Assembly: GCA_021372575.1 (NCBI GenBank)
Contig: JAJFUE010000033.1
Coordinates: forward strand, 1 to 37,710
Length of the DNA stretch: 37,710 nucleotides
From: a bacterium
Lineage (GTDB): Bacteria > Sumerlaeota > Sumerlaeia > MVZB01
Reading direction: 5' to 3'
In this document: piece by piece, positions 32,049 through 37,710 of the stretch
Layout of the letters: each line of letters begins with the position of its first letter
How positions within the stretch are numbered: the first letter of the stretch is position 1
The notes under the pieces: model-generated
What the model was told of the DNA's origin: nothing
Databases searched by the model: none
The model's input: only the letters and a program-made list of their open reading frames with translations
Made by a program: the position numbers and the translations under genes

Positions 32049-32725
32049 TGACTCAGCACCGCCAAAACCTTCTCCGCCAACTCCCGGCTGAATCCCGGCA
32101 ATTCGGCAATTTCTTTTGCGCTCGCGCCTTTGATCGCGCTGATCGACCCAAATCTCTCCATCAACACCGCGGCTTTGTTTTTCCCCAATCCGGGCACGCG
32201 CTGGAGTGCGGTGAGTTGAACCGCGTCGACGCCGCTCGCGCGCGGTTTCTTTCCTGCCGCGGAAACCGGGCGGGCAGCCTTTTCTTCGGGCTGATACGGC
32301 ATCTTCGCCGCCGTGGCGCGATCGGCGCGGCGGACGAGTTCGACGATCCACTGGGCGGTGTGATCGAAATCGTGGCTGCGGATCATCGGGATTCGCCAGT
32401 CGAGCTGGATTTCGAGCATCGCCTGCCGGACGTCGCCGGGGTTCATCCCGCCAAGCACCATCTGGTTGAACGGCCCCTCGACGATCACGATCGGGCGGAT
32501 GTTTTTTAATTTCGCCAGCCGGTCGAGTTGGCTCGGCAGTCGTTTGTCCAGAAGCGAGGCGACGAAATCGGGCGCGGTCTTGCGCTCGATCAGATACACG
32601 TCTCCGATTGCGATGTCGCCCAGTTCGAGCCTTGCCACGACCGGCGCGCGCCCGAGCTGCCGCGCGATCGAAGCCGCCAGCTCCGCCCCGCGTTCGCGAT
32701 CGTCAATGGTGACCTGCACCGGCAT
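32045..32725 (-). CDS. XPF/ERCC4-type nuclease with helix-hairpin-helix domain
   Basis: The 226-residue protein has an ERCC4 nuclease domain: VTIDDRERG, then LGDIAIGDVYLIERKTAPDF, the GDxxxxD...ERK...D metal and catalytic pattern with ERK at 47-49. A basic linker follows. Tandem helix-hairpin-helix motifs fill about 172-226 (LQRVPGLGKNKAAVLMERFGS, IAELPGFSRELAEKVL). This is the XPF/Mus81/Hef arrangement that cuts branched or flap DNA. It is common in archaea and eukaryotes but sporadic in bacteria. Its role in repair is inferred. ATG 32725 follows AGGA; an in-frame start at 32752 has no such signal. Its stop codon is formed by a REP element. Confidence 0.85.
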   Translation of the reverse strand: MPVQVTIDDRERGAELAASIARQLGRAPVVARLELGDIAIGDVYLIERKTAPDFVASLLDKRLPSQLDRLAKLKNIRPIVIVEGPFNQMVLGGMNPGDVRQAMLEIQLDWRIPMIRSHDFDHTAQWIVELVRRADRATAAKMPYQPEEKAARPVSAAGKKPRASGVDAVQLTALQRVPGLGKNKAAVLMERFGSISAIKGASAKEIAELPGFSRELAEKVLAVLSQ

Positions 32726-32759
32726 AAAAAATTTCCTGAATTCAACAATCAAATCTCAT

Positions 32760-33024
32760 CACGAAATACACGAAACGAGACACGAAATACACGAAAATGT
32801 TCACGGCTCGCGTTTTGATGTGTGTGGAATTCCGAATTTCCGCACGCGGATTGAACGATTTGAACCGATTCCCGCTGATTTGCATGAATCCGTGTTCATC
32901 AGTCCAATCCGTTTTGTCTGTGTGTGGAATTTTTCATGACACAAAAAAAACGGGACCGGATTCCCCGGCCCCGTTCTCATGCAACATTTTCGTGTCTTTC
33001 GTGAGTTCTTTCGTGTCTTTCGTG
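32760..33024. repeat. Spacer with short CACGAAA/TTTCGTG repeats
   Basis: Two copies of CACGAAATACACGAAA (32760-32775, 32781-32796) face two inverted copies of TTTCGTGTCTTTCGTG (32988-33003, 33009-33024). Between them are word-like repeats such as ATCCGTGTTCATCAGTCC and the pyrB terminator. No gene is seen here. Confidence 0.65.
32943..32976 (-). terminator. Terminator after pyrB
   Basis: On the minus strand AACGGG and CCGG pair with CCGG and CCCGTT around a short loop, followed by an eight-T run (32950-32943). Confidence 0.8.
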
Positions 33025-33043
33025 ACCCGCTGTGTTTGTTGCC

Positions 33044-34039
33044 TTATATCTCTTCGTTCTGTCCGGCGAGCAGATACAACACCGCCATGCGCACCGCGAC
33101 GCCGTTCGTGACCTGACGGTTGATCACGGAGTGCGGGCCGTCGGCGACGTCCTGGTCGATCTCGACGCCGCGGTTGACCGGCCCCGGGTGCATGATCATG
33201 ACGTCGGGCTTGCTCGCCTGCAGGCGTTCGCGCGTGATGCCGTAGAGGAGCCGGTATTCGCGGATCGACGGGAAGTAATTGGCCGTCATGCGCTCGCGCT
33301 GGATGCGCAGGATGTTGATGACGTCGGCTTTTTCGATGCCGTCCATCAGGTCGTGGCAGATGCGCACGCCGAACTGCTCGAACGTGCGCGGCACGAGCGT
33401 CGTCGGGCCGACGAGCGTCACTTCGGCGCCGAGCTTCGTCAGCGCGTAGATGTTGCTGCGCGCGACGCGGCTGTGCAGGATGTCGCCGACGATCGCGACC
33501 TTGAGCCCTTCGAAGTGCCCCTTCTGCTCCAGGATCGTGAACGCGTCGAGCAGGCCTTGCGTGGGGTGCTCGTGCGTGCCGTCGCCGGCGTTCACGACGC
33601 CGGCTTCGACGCGCTTCGCCAGCAGATGCGGCGCCCCTGATTGGTGATGGCGCATGACGATGATATCGACGCCCATGGCCTCGATCGTGCGTGCGGTGTC
33701 AATGAGCGTTTCGCCCTTGGCCACCGACGACGTGCCGATCGAGAAGCCGATCACGTCGGCGCTGAGGCGCTTGGCGGCCACCTCGAAGCTCGTGCGCGTG
33801 CGCGTGGAATTTTCGTAGAAAAGCGTGCAGACGGTTTTGCCGCGCAAGGCCGGGACTTTCTTGATCGACCGGCCGAAGATTTCCTTGAACCCGCGGGCGT
33901 TTTCAAGGATGACGCGCAGCTCGTCGGCGCTGACCGATTCCAGATCAAGAAGGTGTTTGCGGCGAAATACCTTTTCCGGCGCGCGACCCGGGCGGTTGGC
34001 GTTCTGATCGTGGCCGGCGGACGTGGTGTGTCGTTCCAT
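33044..34039 (-). CDS. pyrB: Aspartate carbamoyltransferase catalytic subunit
   Basis: The enzyme condenses carbamoyl phosphate with L-aspartate, the committed step of pyrimidine synthesis. The 331-residue protein shows the carbamoyl-phosphate motif [18 protein letters not shown] and [12 protein letters not shown]. It has about 25 extra N-terminal residues ([20 protein letters not shown]) before [16 protein letters not shown]. No other in-frame ATG is available, and no good Shine-Dalgarno is seen. The usual companion pyrC (dihydroorotase) is not downstream; a terminator follows instead. No regulatory pyrI is seen. Confidence 0.95.
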   Translation of the reverse strand: MERHTTSAGHDQNANRPGRAPEKVFRRKHLLDLESVSADELRVILENARGFKEIFGRSIKKVPALRGKTVCTLFYENSTRTRTSFEVAAKRLSADVIGFSIGTSSVAKGETLIDTARTIEAMGVDIIVMRHHQSGAPHLLAKRVEAGVVNAGDGTHEHPTQGLLDAFTILEQKGHFEGLKVAIVGDILHSRVARSNIYALTKLGAEVTLVGPTTLVPRTFEQFGVRICHDLMDGIEKADVINILRIQRERMTANYFPSIREYRLLYGITRERLQASKPDVMIMHPGPVNRGVEIDQDVADGPHSVINRQVTNGVAVRMAVLYLLAGQNEEI

Positions 34040-34138
34040 ACTGAAAAGGCATCATGACAAGTCCACCGCGGAAAATCAATGGCGGAATTCGCGCAATTGT
34101 TTCATCCTGAACGAACCGGCCGGCTTGGTCCAACGTAC

Positions 34139-34168
34139 GGACTCAGCACTCAGCACTCAGGACTCAGC
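34139..34168. repeat. Heptamer tandem repeat ACTCAGC
   Basis: Four adjacent copies of ACTCAG(C/G), three ending in C and one in G, lie immediately before the TTG start of the GT4 gene. Confidence 0.7.
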
Positions 34169-34170
34169 AT

Positions 34171-35292
34171 TTGGCAGTTCGTCCCCTCCGCGTCCTTCAC
34201 ATCGCATCGACCTCCGAAATGGGCGGGGCCGAGCAGATGACCATGCAGTTCATCCGCTACGCCGACCCCGGCCGCGTGACGCCCGAAGTCCTGTCGATCA
34301 TGGGCCCCGGCCACCTGACGTTGCTTGCGATGCAGGCCGGCGTGGCCGCCTCGAACTGGGCGCTGAAGAGCCTTGCCAACCCGTGCCTGCTGCGCCGCAT
34401 GGGCAAGTTCCTGCGCGCCGGCCGCTACGACATCGTGCATTGTTACGGCCTGCGCGCCGAACTGCTGACGCGCTGGCCGGCGAGCCGCCTCGGCATTCCG
34501 GTCATCTCGGGGGTGCACTCGATCGACCCGTGGCGCAAGCGGCCGCACGTGTGGCTCGATCGCATGACCGCCGGCGCCGTGACCGCCTGGGTGGCCGTCG
34601 CCGAGGCCGTCAAGCAAAGCCGCGTCAAGCGCGAGCATTTCCCCGCCGACCGCATTCACGTCGTCTATAACGGCATCCCCGACGCTCCGCCGCCGACCGG
34701 CGACGACAAGCGCGGCGCGCGCGAGCGGCTCGGCATCGACCAAGCCGCGCCGGTCCTGGCGATGATCGCCAACGTCCGCGAGGCCAAAGGCTACCCCGAC
34801 CTGATCGAGGCCATGGTTCAGCTGCGCGAAAAACATCCGAATATCGTTTGCCTGTGCGCCGGCCGCGACGATTCCGGCGGCGAGATCCCGAAGCTGGCCG
34901 AGGCGAGGGGAGTCGGCGGCGCGATGCGCTGGCTGGGGTTCGTGAACGACCCGGGAGAAATCCTCGCCGCCGCCGATGTCGCGGTGCTGAGCTCGCACTG
35001 GGAAGGCTGCCCGATCAACATCCTCGAATCGATGCGCGCCGCGCGCGCGACGGTTTCGACCAACGTCGGCGGCATCCCCGAGCTGATCGAGAACGACCGC
35101 GAAGGCCTGCTCGTCGATCCGAAGAAACCCGCCGACCTCGCCGCCGCGATCGACCGCGTCCTTTGCGATCCATTGCTGCGCGAAAACCTTGCCCAATCCG
35201 CCCGCGAAAAATTCGCCGCGAAGTTTACGATCTCGACCATGGTGGAAGAACTCACAAAGCTGTATGAGCGGTATGGTAGGTCGGGTCTATGA
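34171..35292 (+). CDS. Glycosyltransferase family 4
   Basis: The 373-residue protein has a GT-B fold. The N-terminal domain starts LRVLHIASTSEMGGAEQMT with IVHCYGLRAELL. The C-terminal domain has MIANVREAKGYPDLIEAM, LGFVNDP, and the donor-site motif SSHWEGCPINILESMRA...NVGGIPELI (EX7E-type). It transfers a sugar from a nucleotide donor, probably in surface polysaccharide or lipid-linked glycan assembly. Start is TTG 34171, as no ATG precedes the first conserved strand. The last residues (GRSGL) and the stop codon are encoded by the REP palindrome at 35276-35299. Confidence 0.88.
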   Translation: MAVRPLRVLHIASTSEMGGAEQMTMQFIRYADPGRVTPEVLSIMGPGHLTLLAMQAGVAASNWALKSLANPCLLRRMGKFLRAGRYDIVHCYGLRAELLTRWPASRLGIPVISGVHSIDPWRKRPHVWLDRMTAGAVTAWVAVAEAVKQSRVKREHFPADRIHVVYNGIPDAPPPTGDDKRGARERLGIDQAAPVLAMIANVREAKGYPDLIEAMVQLREKHPNIVCLCAGRDDSGGEIPKLAEARGVGGAMRWLGFVNDPGEILAAADVAVLSSHWEGCPINILESMRAARATVSTNVGGIPELIENDREGLLVDPKKPADLAAAIDRVLCDPLLRENLAQSAREKFAAKFTISTMVEELTKLYERYGRSGL

Positions 35293-35330
35293 CCCGACTC
35301 CGAGCGGTAGGTCGGGTCTTCGACCCGACT
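35276..35330 (+). repeat. Two GTAG-headed REP hairpins upstream of the RAYT gene
   Basis: Each unit is GTAG followed by GTCGGGTC, a three-base loop and GACCCGAC (35276-35299 and 35307-35330). The first contains the TGA stop of the GT4 gene at 35290-35292. Confidence 0.88.
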
Positions 35331-35358
35331 CTAAATCTACTCTCGAGAGCTTCAACCT

Positions 35359-35982
35359 ATGCCCAGGTACTACCGACGGCATCTTCCTCATGGTGCGCCG
35401 GAAAATTCGGCCATTTTTATTACCTTTAATCTGAAGGGCTCCTTGCCCCAGCGAGCTTTGGGCCAAATAAAGCAACTCCGGAAGCAGTTCGAAAAGTACG
35501 GGGATGATTCCAATCCTGCCCGACTGGAACTTTCAAAACAGATTTTTCGGATCACGGAACATTTTCTGGATAAGGCACAAGACGGTCCTCTTTACTTGCA
35601 AGATCCTCGATGTGCAGAAATCGTTTCGAATAAAATTATCGAGGGCGCGCGCGAGTATTACGACCTTTTCGCCTTTGTTGTGATGGCCAATCACGTTCAC
35701 CTTCTTTTGAATCCGATCGTAAGCCTTGAGAGAATAACCGCGGGAATCAAGAAGTCTACTGCGCGCCCAATCAATTCGCTCCTGCACCGAACCGGGCAAC
35801 CGTTTTGGCAGGACAAATCGTTTGATCACCGGCCTCGGGATCCGGATCGATTTTTAAGATTTCTGAGTTATATTGAAAGCAATCCGGTAAAAGCGGGCTT
35901 GTGCGCAAGCCCGGGAAAGTGGCCTTGGTCTTCGGCTCCGATGCGCTCAAAATGGCCCAAAGGGACACCCTTCCGGGCATGA
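35359..35982 (+). CDS. REP-associated tyrosine transposase (RAYT, Y1_Tnp)
   Basis: RAYTs are single-copy HUH nucleases related to IS200/IS605 TnpA that act on REP sequences. The 207-residue protein shows AIFITFNLKG at the N-terminus and the HUH pair in VMANHVHLLLNP (His112, His114). TARPINSLLHRTGQPFWQDKSFDH and the C-terminal YIESNPVKAGL follow. Length and motifs look complete. It is bracketed by hairpins with the same stem in opposite orientation (35276-35330 and 35988-36011), the classical REP-RAYT arrangement. I could not assign the nucleophile Tyr with confidence. Confidence 0.9.
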   Translation: MPRYYRRHLPHGAPENSAIFITFNLKGSLPQRALGQIKQLRKQFEKYGDDSNPARLELSKQIFRITEHFLDKAQDGPLYLQDPRCAEIVSNKIIEGAREYYDLFAFVVMANHVHLLLNPIVSLERITAGIKKSTARPINSLLHRTGQPFWQDKSFDHRPRDPDRFLRFLSYIESNPVKAGLCASPGKWPWSSAPMRSKWPKGTPFRA

Positions 35983-35987
35983 TCAAG

Positions 35988-36011
35988 AGTCGGGTCAAAG
36001 ACCCGACTTAC
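35988..36011 (-). repeat. REP hairpin downstream of the RAYT gene (inverted)
   Basis: Read on the minus strand it is GTAA, GTCGGGTC, loop TTT and GACCCGAC. It is the inverted counterpart of the upstream REPs, with GTAA instead of GTAG. Confidence 0.85.
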
Positions 36012-36028
36012 CTCTTGGAGCATCTCTT

Positions 36029-36778
36029 ATGGAAACCCCCGCGGCATGGCACGAGAACGACAATTTCTGGCGCGAGACGATGAGGGTAATCTTCCCGGAG
36101 GGTGCCTGGCGGAAGACGGCCGAGGAACTCGACCAACTGATCGCGCTTGTTTCTCCTTCCCCCGGTTGCGCCGTTCTCGACATGTGCTGCGGACCCGGCC
36201 GGCATTCGCTCGAACTTGCGCGTCGTGGATTCCACGTGACCGGCGTCGATCGCACGCAGGGCTACCTTGACGAGGCACGCCGCCGCGCCGCCGAAGAAAA
36301 TATCAACATTGAATTTGTTCACTGCGATGCGCGCCGGTTCAGCCGCCCGGAATCGTTCGACCTGGCGCTGAACCTCTACACCTCGTTCGGGTATTTCGAA
36401 GATCCCGCCGACCAGATGCGGATGCTTGCGAACATTTACGAGGCGCTCAGGCCCGGCGGCACGTTCGTGATCGATTTGATGTCGAAGGAGATTCTCGCGC
36501 GCAAATTCCGCGAACGGGACTGGGAGGAGCGCGACGGCCTGATCGTGCTCGAGGAGCGCAAGATCGTAAACGACTGGTCGCAGTGCGAGAATCGCTGGAT
36601 CGTGTTCGACGGCGACAAAAAATATGAGCAACGCTTCAGGCTTTGGAATTATTCCGCGGCCGAAATGAAATCCATGCTTGCCCAAAGCCGATTTCGTGAG
36701 ATCGCCGTCTATGGCAGCCTGGCCGGCAGCCCATACGACCACACCGCCACGCGGCTGGTCGCCGTTTCGCGCAAATGA
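36029..36778 (+). CDS. SAM-dependent class I methyltransferase
   Basis: The 249-residue protein has motif I VLDMCCGPGRHSLELARRG, acidic motif II VTGVDRTQGYLDEARRRA, and motif III FVHCDARRF. LYTSFGYFEDPADQMRML and LRPGGTFVIDL complete the Methyltransf_25/11 fold. A C-terminal beta-rich part (about 150-249) may bind substrate. ATG 36029 has GGAG eight bases upstream. It directly follows the RAYT and REP insertion. The substrate cannot be inferred. Confidence 0.88.
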   Translation: METPAAWHENDNFWRETMRVIFPEGAWRKTAEELDQLIALVSPSPGCAVLDMCCGPGRHSLELARRGFHVTGVDRTQGYLDEARRRAAEENINIEFVHCDARRFSRPESFDLALNLYTSFGYFEDPADQMRMLANIYEALRPGGTFVIDLMSKEILARKFRERDWEERDGLIVLEERKIVNDWSQCENRWIVFDGDKKYEQRFRLWNYSAAEMKSMLAQSRFREIAVYGSLAGSPYDHTATRLVAVSRK

Positions 36779-36792
36779 ATGGAATCGCGGCG

Positions 36793-36978
36793 CTACGCGG
36801 CCTTGCGCAACAACTGCAACCTGTCGCGGAGCGCTGCCAGGTCTTTCTCGTGCCGCGACAGTTCGTCTTTCCACTCGGGATTGTCCGTGCGGCGGACCTC
36901 AACGCGCGTATCGGCCAGCGCGGCCTCAACAAGCCGCAGCAGGTTTTCAGCTTCTTCGGGGTTGAGTTCCAATATCAT
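36793..36978 (-). CDS. Small helical protein (61 aa)
   Basis: The short protein is acidic and helical, with the pattern LNPEEAENLLRLVEAALADTRVEVRRTD...EWKDELSRHEKDLAALRDRL. Short proteins of this kind, which pair as a helical hairpin, are common but of unknown function. ATG 36978 (or GTG 36981) has AAGGA upstream. It follows the maturation protease by about 15 bases and is probably co-transcribed with it. Confidence 0.7.
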   Translation of the reverse strand: MILELNPEEAENLLRLVEAALADTRVEVRRTDNPEWKDELSRHEKDLAALRDRLQLLRKAA

Positions 36979-36993
36979 CACGCACCGTCCTTG

Positions 36994-37494
36994 TCATGAA
37001 GTGACTTTCAAAGAAGGTGTCTGCCGCCACATTTCGAGGATTCGCGCCGCGCGGCTGATGAATGTCGGCATCGCCATTTCGATCTCAGGGCTCAGCTGGT
37101 CGCCGCCGGACTCCTCGGGATCGATTTCGATCGCCAGCACCAGCACCTCCGCCGGGAACGGGATCTCGAACCGCCGCGCCATCGATAGCACGTCGCACAG
37201 CCCCTCGTAGTGCGGCGACGGATCGACCTCGTGGCAGACGTCGTCGGCCGAATACTCGTGGATCGTGCCGAACGGCTCGTGTCCGGTCGTGATCACGTCG
37301 AGCAGCAAGGCGCGGCTGTAGCCTTCCATGATGTCGAGCAGGTGAATCCCGGCGGGTTCGGCGCTTTCGACGATATCCACGCTTTGCAGGAAATCGCGGG
37401 CGAGTTCACGGGCGGCGATCAGCCCCGCCGACTCATCCCCTTCGTAAGCGCGCCCCATGGCGAGCAGCAGGCATTCTTTTTCGCGACCGCTCAT
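36994..37494 (-). CDS. Hydrogenase maturation protease family (HybD/HycI-like)
   Basis: The 166-residue protein matches the peptidase M52 pattern: LLLAMGRAYEGDESAGLIAARELA at the N-terminus, then LLDIMEGYSRALLLDVITTG and SPHYEGLCDVLSMA. Glu21, Asp66 and His95 stand where HybD has its nickel ligands Glu16, Asp62 and His93. Such proteases clip the C-terminus of NiFe-hydrogenase large subunits after nickel insertion. No hydrogenase gene is in the window, so the partner is elsewhere or the protein has another target. ATG 37494 has GGGAGG six bases upstream; the frame from 37524 is less likely. Confidence 0.78.
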   Translation of the reverse strand: MSGREKECLLLAMGRAYEGDESAGLIAARELARDFLQSVDIVESAEPAGIHLLDIMEGYSRALLLDVITTGHEPFGTIHEYSADDVCHEVDPSPHYEGLCDVLSMARRFEIPFPAEVLVLAIEIDPEESGGDQLSPEIEMAMPTFISRAARILEMWRQTPSLKVTS

Positions 37495-37573
37495 GATGAC
37501 CTCCCGCAAAACAACCCATTCCAATTGGTTTCAAACGAATTGCGGCTTGTCGTCTTCTGTCGCTGATAGAAAA

Positions 37574-37582
37574 TTTATAGCA
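37574..37582 (-). promoter_or_regulatory. Extended -10 promoter for the maturation protease
   Basis: The minus strand reads TGCTATAAA (TGn-TATAAA), an extended -10 about 80 bases before ATG 37494. No clear -35 is seen. Confidence 0.45.
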
Positions 37583-37675
37583 CAAATCCAGATTCGCCAG
37601 TAGGGGAAAACAGAGGGGTCGTTGAATTTTCGACAGATGCGCGTTCGCGCGAGAGCGCTTAACGATAGTTATCCG

Positions 37676-37710
37676 TTCGTGCTCGTGCTCGTGCTCGTAA
37701 TCGTAATCGT
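37676..37710. repeat. Hexamer-repeat element at the window edge
   Basis: Three GTGCTC-type units followed by GTAATC units match the left arm at 18614. The copy is cut by the window end. The preceding 37585-37675 shows nothing else. Confidence 0.75.

Noticed and set aside
33032-33640. 202-codon plus-strand frame
   Set aside because: Antisense to pyrB, whose motifs are unambiguous.
33945-34133. Overlapping upstream leader ORF for pyrB
   Set aside because: An out-of-frame reading across the pyrB start with no ribosome-binding site or attenuator-like pattern.

Overview
The window reads as a piece of a chromosome from an uncultured diderm (Gram-negative type) bacterium. Housekeeping genes are GC-rich, YidC has the large periplasmic domain of diderms, and spacers are full of RAYT/REP-type palindromes and short interspersed repeats. 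I cannot fix the phylum. The repeat load and the pseudopilin-like C-termini recall poorly cultured lineages such as Sumerlaeota, Hydrogenedentota or other PVC/FCB-associated groups, but this is an impression, not a result.

Layout. 1-4040 is the right end of an integrated element: a truncated lipoprotein gene, a highly structured 6S-like RNA, a caspase/CHAT-like (DUF6642-like) protein, an HTH protein and a P4-type tyrosine integrase. It ends at a 3' fragment of tRNA-Arg(ACG), the attachment site. 4050-9480 is a carbohydrate block: GH15 glucoamylase, then translationally coupled 6-phosphogluconate dehydrogenase and glucose-6-phosphate dehydrogenase. 9500-11100 holds a carboxylesterase and a ring-cleaving extradiol dioxygenase (MhqD/MhqO-like pair).

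11100-14700 is a repeat and insertion zone. It contains a chimeric ORF (RAYT start, jelly-roll domain, RHS tip and Cys-rich tail), a small membrane protein, a DUF6788-like protein and a truncated IS4-type transposase. 14922-17923 encodes a three-receiver protein (the third receiver has Asn instead of Asp) coupled to a membrane glycosyltransferase. 22100-18593 (minus strand) is the rpmH-rnpA-yidD-yidC-jag ribosome/membrane-insertion operon, followed by hisA; dnaA is absent.

26596-22383 (minus) is a lower-GC three-gene operon of exported proteins, led by a TPR-like protein with an internal duplication. 26815-30119 (plus) holds glgC, an FtsX-like protein, ridA and a DPM1-like glycosyltransferase. 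34039-30195 (minus) carries pyrB, an XPF/ERCC4-HhH nuclease and two tandem paralogous membrane proteins with pseudopilin-like C-termini. 34171-36778 (plus) has a GT4 glycosyltransferase, a RAYT flanked by its REP palindromes and a SAM methyltransferase. 37494-36793 (minus) is a hydrogenase-maturation-type protease with a small helical protein.

The carbon genes suggest glycogen or alpha-glucan turnover (glgC synthesis side, GH15 degradation side) feeding the oxidative pentose phosphate pathway. The parts most worth following up are the integrase/HTH/caspase-like module with its structured RNA, the chimeric RHS cassette, the pseudo-receiver protein, the membrane-anchored pseudopilin-like pair, and the GTAG-headed REP families that supply stop codons or sit at start sites of neighbouring genes.
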